In this document: piece by piece, positions 5,229 to 5,626 of the stretch
Numbering within the stretch: position 1 is the first letter of the stretch
How the letters are laid out: every line of letters starts with the position of its first letter
From: Saprospiraceae bacterium
GTDB lineage: Bacteria > Bacteroidota > Bacteroidia > Chitinophagales > Saprospiraceae
Assembly: GCA_020528935.1 (NCBI GenBank)
Contig: JAJDFU010000370.1
Coordinates: 1 to 5,626 of the forward strand
Direction: 5' to 3'
Length of the DNA: 5,626 bases
Notes under the pieces: generated by a model
Seen by the model: only the letters and a program-made list of their open reading frames with translations
Database searches by the model: none
What the model was told of the DNA's origin: nothing
Program-made: the position numbers and the translations under genes

Positions 5229-5626
5229 ATGAACAAGATCCTGATCCTCTTTGCCCATCCGCTGCTGGAAAAATCCAGGGCCAACCACATGCTGCTGGAG
5301 CACCTGCCGGATTCCGACCGGCTCACCTTGCACGACCTGTACGAGCACTATCCCGATTTCAACATCGATATCGAGGCGGAGAAGGAACGGGTGGAAACCC
5401 ACGACATTCTGGTCTGGCATCACCCCCTGTACTGGTACAGCGCTCCGGCTCTGCTCAAGCAATGGATCGATATGGTGCTGGAGTACGGCTGGGCGTACGG
5501 CCCCGGGGGCCGGGACCTGGAAGGGAAAGTTGCGTTCAATGCAGTCAATACGGGCGGGGCCCGGCGGGTCCATTCCCGGGAAGGCAACAACCAATCACGG
5601 AACACCGCATATTTGGGGCGTTTACA
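5229..5626 (+). CDS. KefF/MdaB-like NAD(P)H-dependent oxidoreductase (N-terminal part)
   Basis: This is a flavodoxin-fold, FMN-dependent quinone oxidoreductase related to KefF, the ancillary subunit of glutathione-gated K+/H+ antiporters. The first 132 codons are present and the reading frame is open at the window edge. Family marks are KILILFAHP (3-11) with a following Ser16 in the flavin phosphate-binding region, LHDLYEHYPDFNID (34-47), HPLYWYSAPALLKQWID (65-81), LEYGWAYGPGG (84-94) and FNAVNTGG (103-110). The ATG at 5229 is the natural start, since the first beta strand begins at residue 3; there is no clear Shine-Dalgarno sequence. It is divergent from bdhA. If an antiporter gene follows outside the window, a Kef system would be the likely context; otherwise it is a general quinone reductase. 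The stretch after EGNN (118-121) no longer looks like the family to me, and a frameshift there cannot be excluded. Confidence 0.85.
   Translation, partial: MNKILILFAHPLLEKSRANHMLLEHLPDSDRLTLHDLYEHYPDFNIDIEAEKERVETHDILVWHHPLYWYSAPALLKQWIDMVLEYGWAYGPGGRDLEGKVAFNAVNTGGARRVHSREGNNQSRNTAYLGRL

Overview
The window reads as ordinary chromosomal DNA from a fairly GC-rich member of the Bacteroidota, most like the Saprospiria/Lewinella group. Three things suggest this. The best-recognised proteins (the radical SAM enzyme, the coiled-coil/SPOR protein and the TRAP binding protein) have family variants I associate with that phylum. Most start codons lack a clear Shine-Dalgarno sequence. A TAAATTTG box, matching the Bacteroidota -7 promoter consensus TAnnTTTG, lies just before the radical SAM gene. 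The assignment is from memory of these families and was not checked by a search.

Layout. Positions 1-336 (minus) hold the N-terminal 112 residues of a TRAP-transporter substrate-binding protein cut by the window edge. A 69-bp divergent spacer with a perfect 12-bp palindrome separates it from a PA0069-family radical SAM protein (plus, 406-1482). That gene converges on a minus-strand run, and a perfect 13-bp stem hairpin sits between the two stop codons. Read in transcription order, the minus-strand run is 3-hydroxybutyrate dehydrogenase (5044-4265), a patatin-like phospholipase (4254-3241, 10-bp gap), an aldo/keto reductase (3200-2244, 40-bp gap) and a secreted coiled-coil/SPOR protein (2177-1533, 66-bp gap). 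A 184-bp divergent spacer follows, then the first 132 codons of a KefF-like flavodoxin-fold NAD(P)H oxidoreductase (plus, 5229 to the window end).

How the genes fit together. The dehydrogenase and patatin genes form a tight pair also known from other bacteria (the bdhA-patD operon of Legionella pneumophila). This suggests intracellular ester or lipid hydrolysis coupled to 3-hydroxybutyrate oxidation. The aldo/keto reductase may be co-transcribed; the SPOR protein is probably only a neighbour. I found no mobile element, CRISPR array, RNA gene or clear new multi-gene system. The points most worth a second look are a sliding-clamp-like C-terminal peptide on the radical SAM protein, its probably misplaced start codon, and the bdhA-patatin pairing in this phylum.
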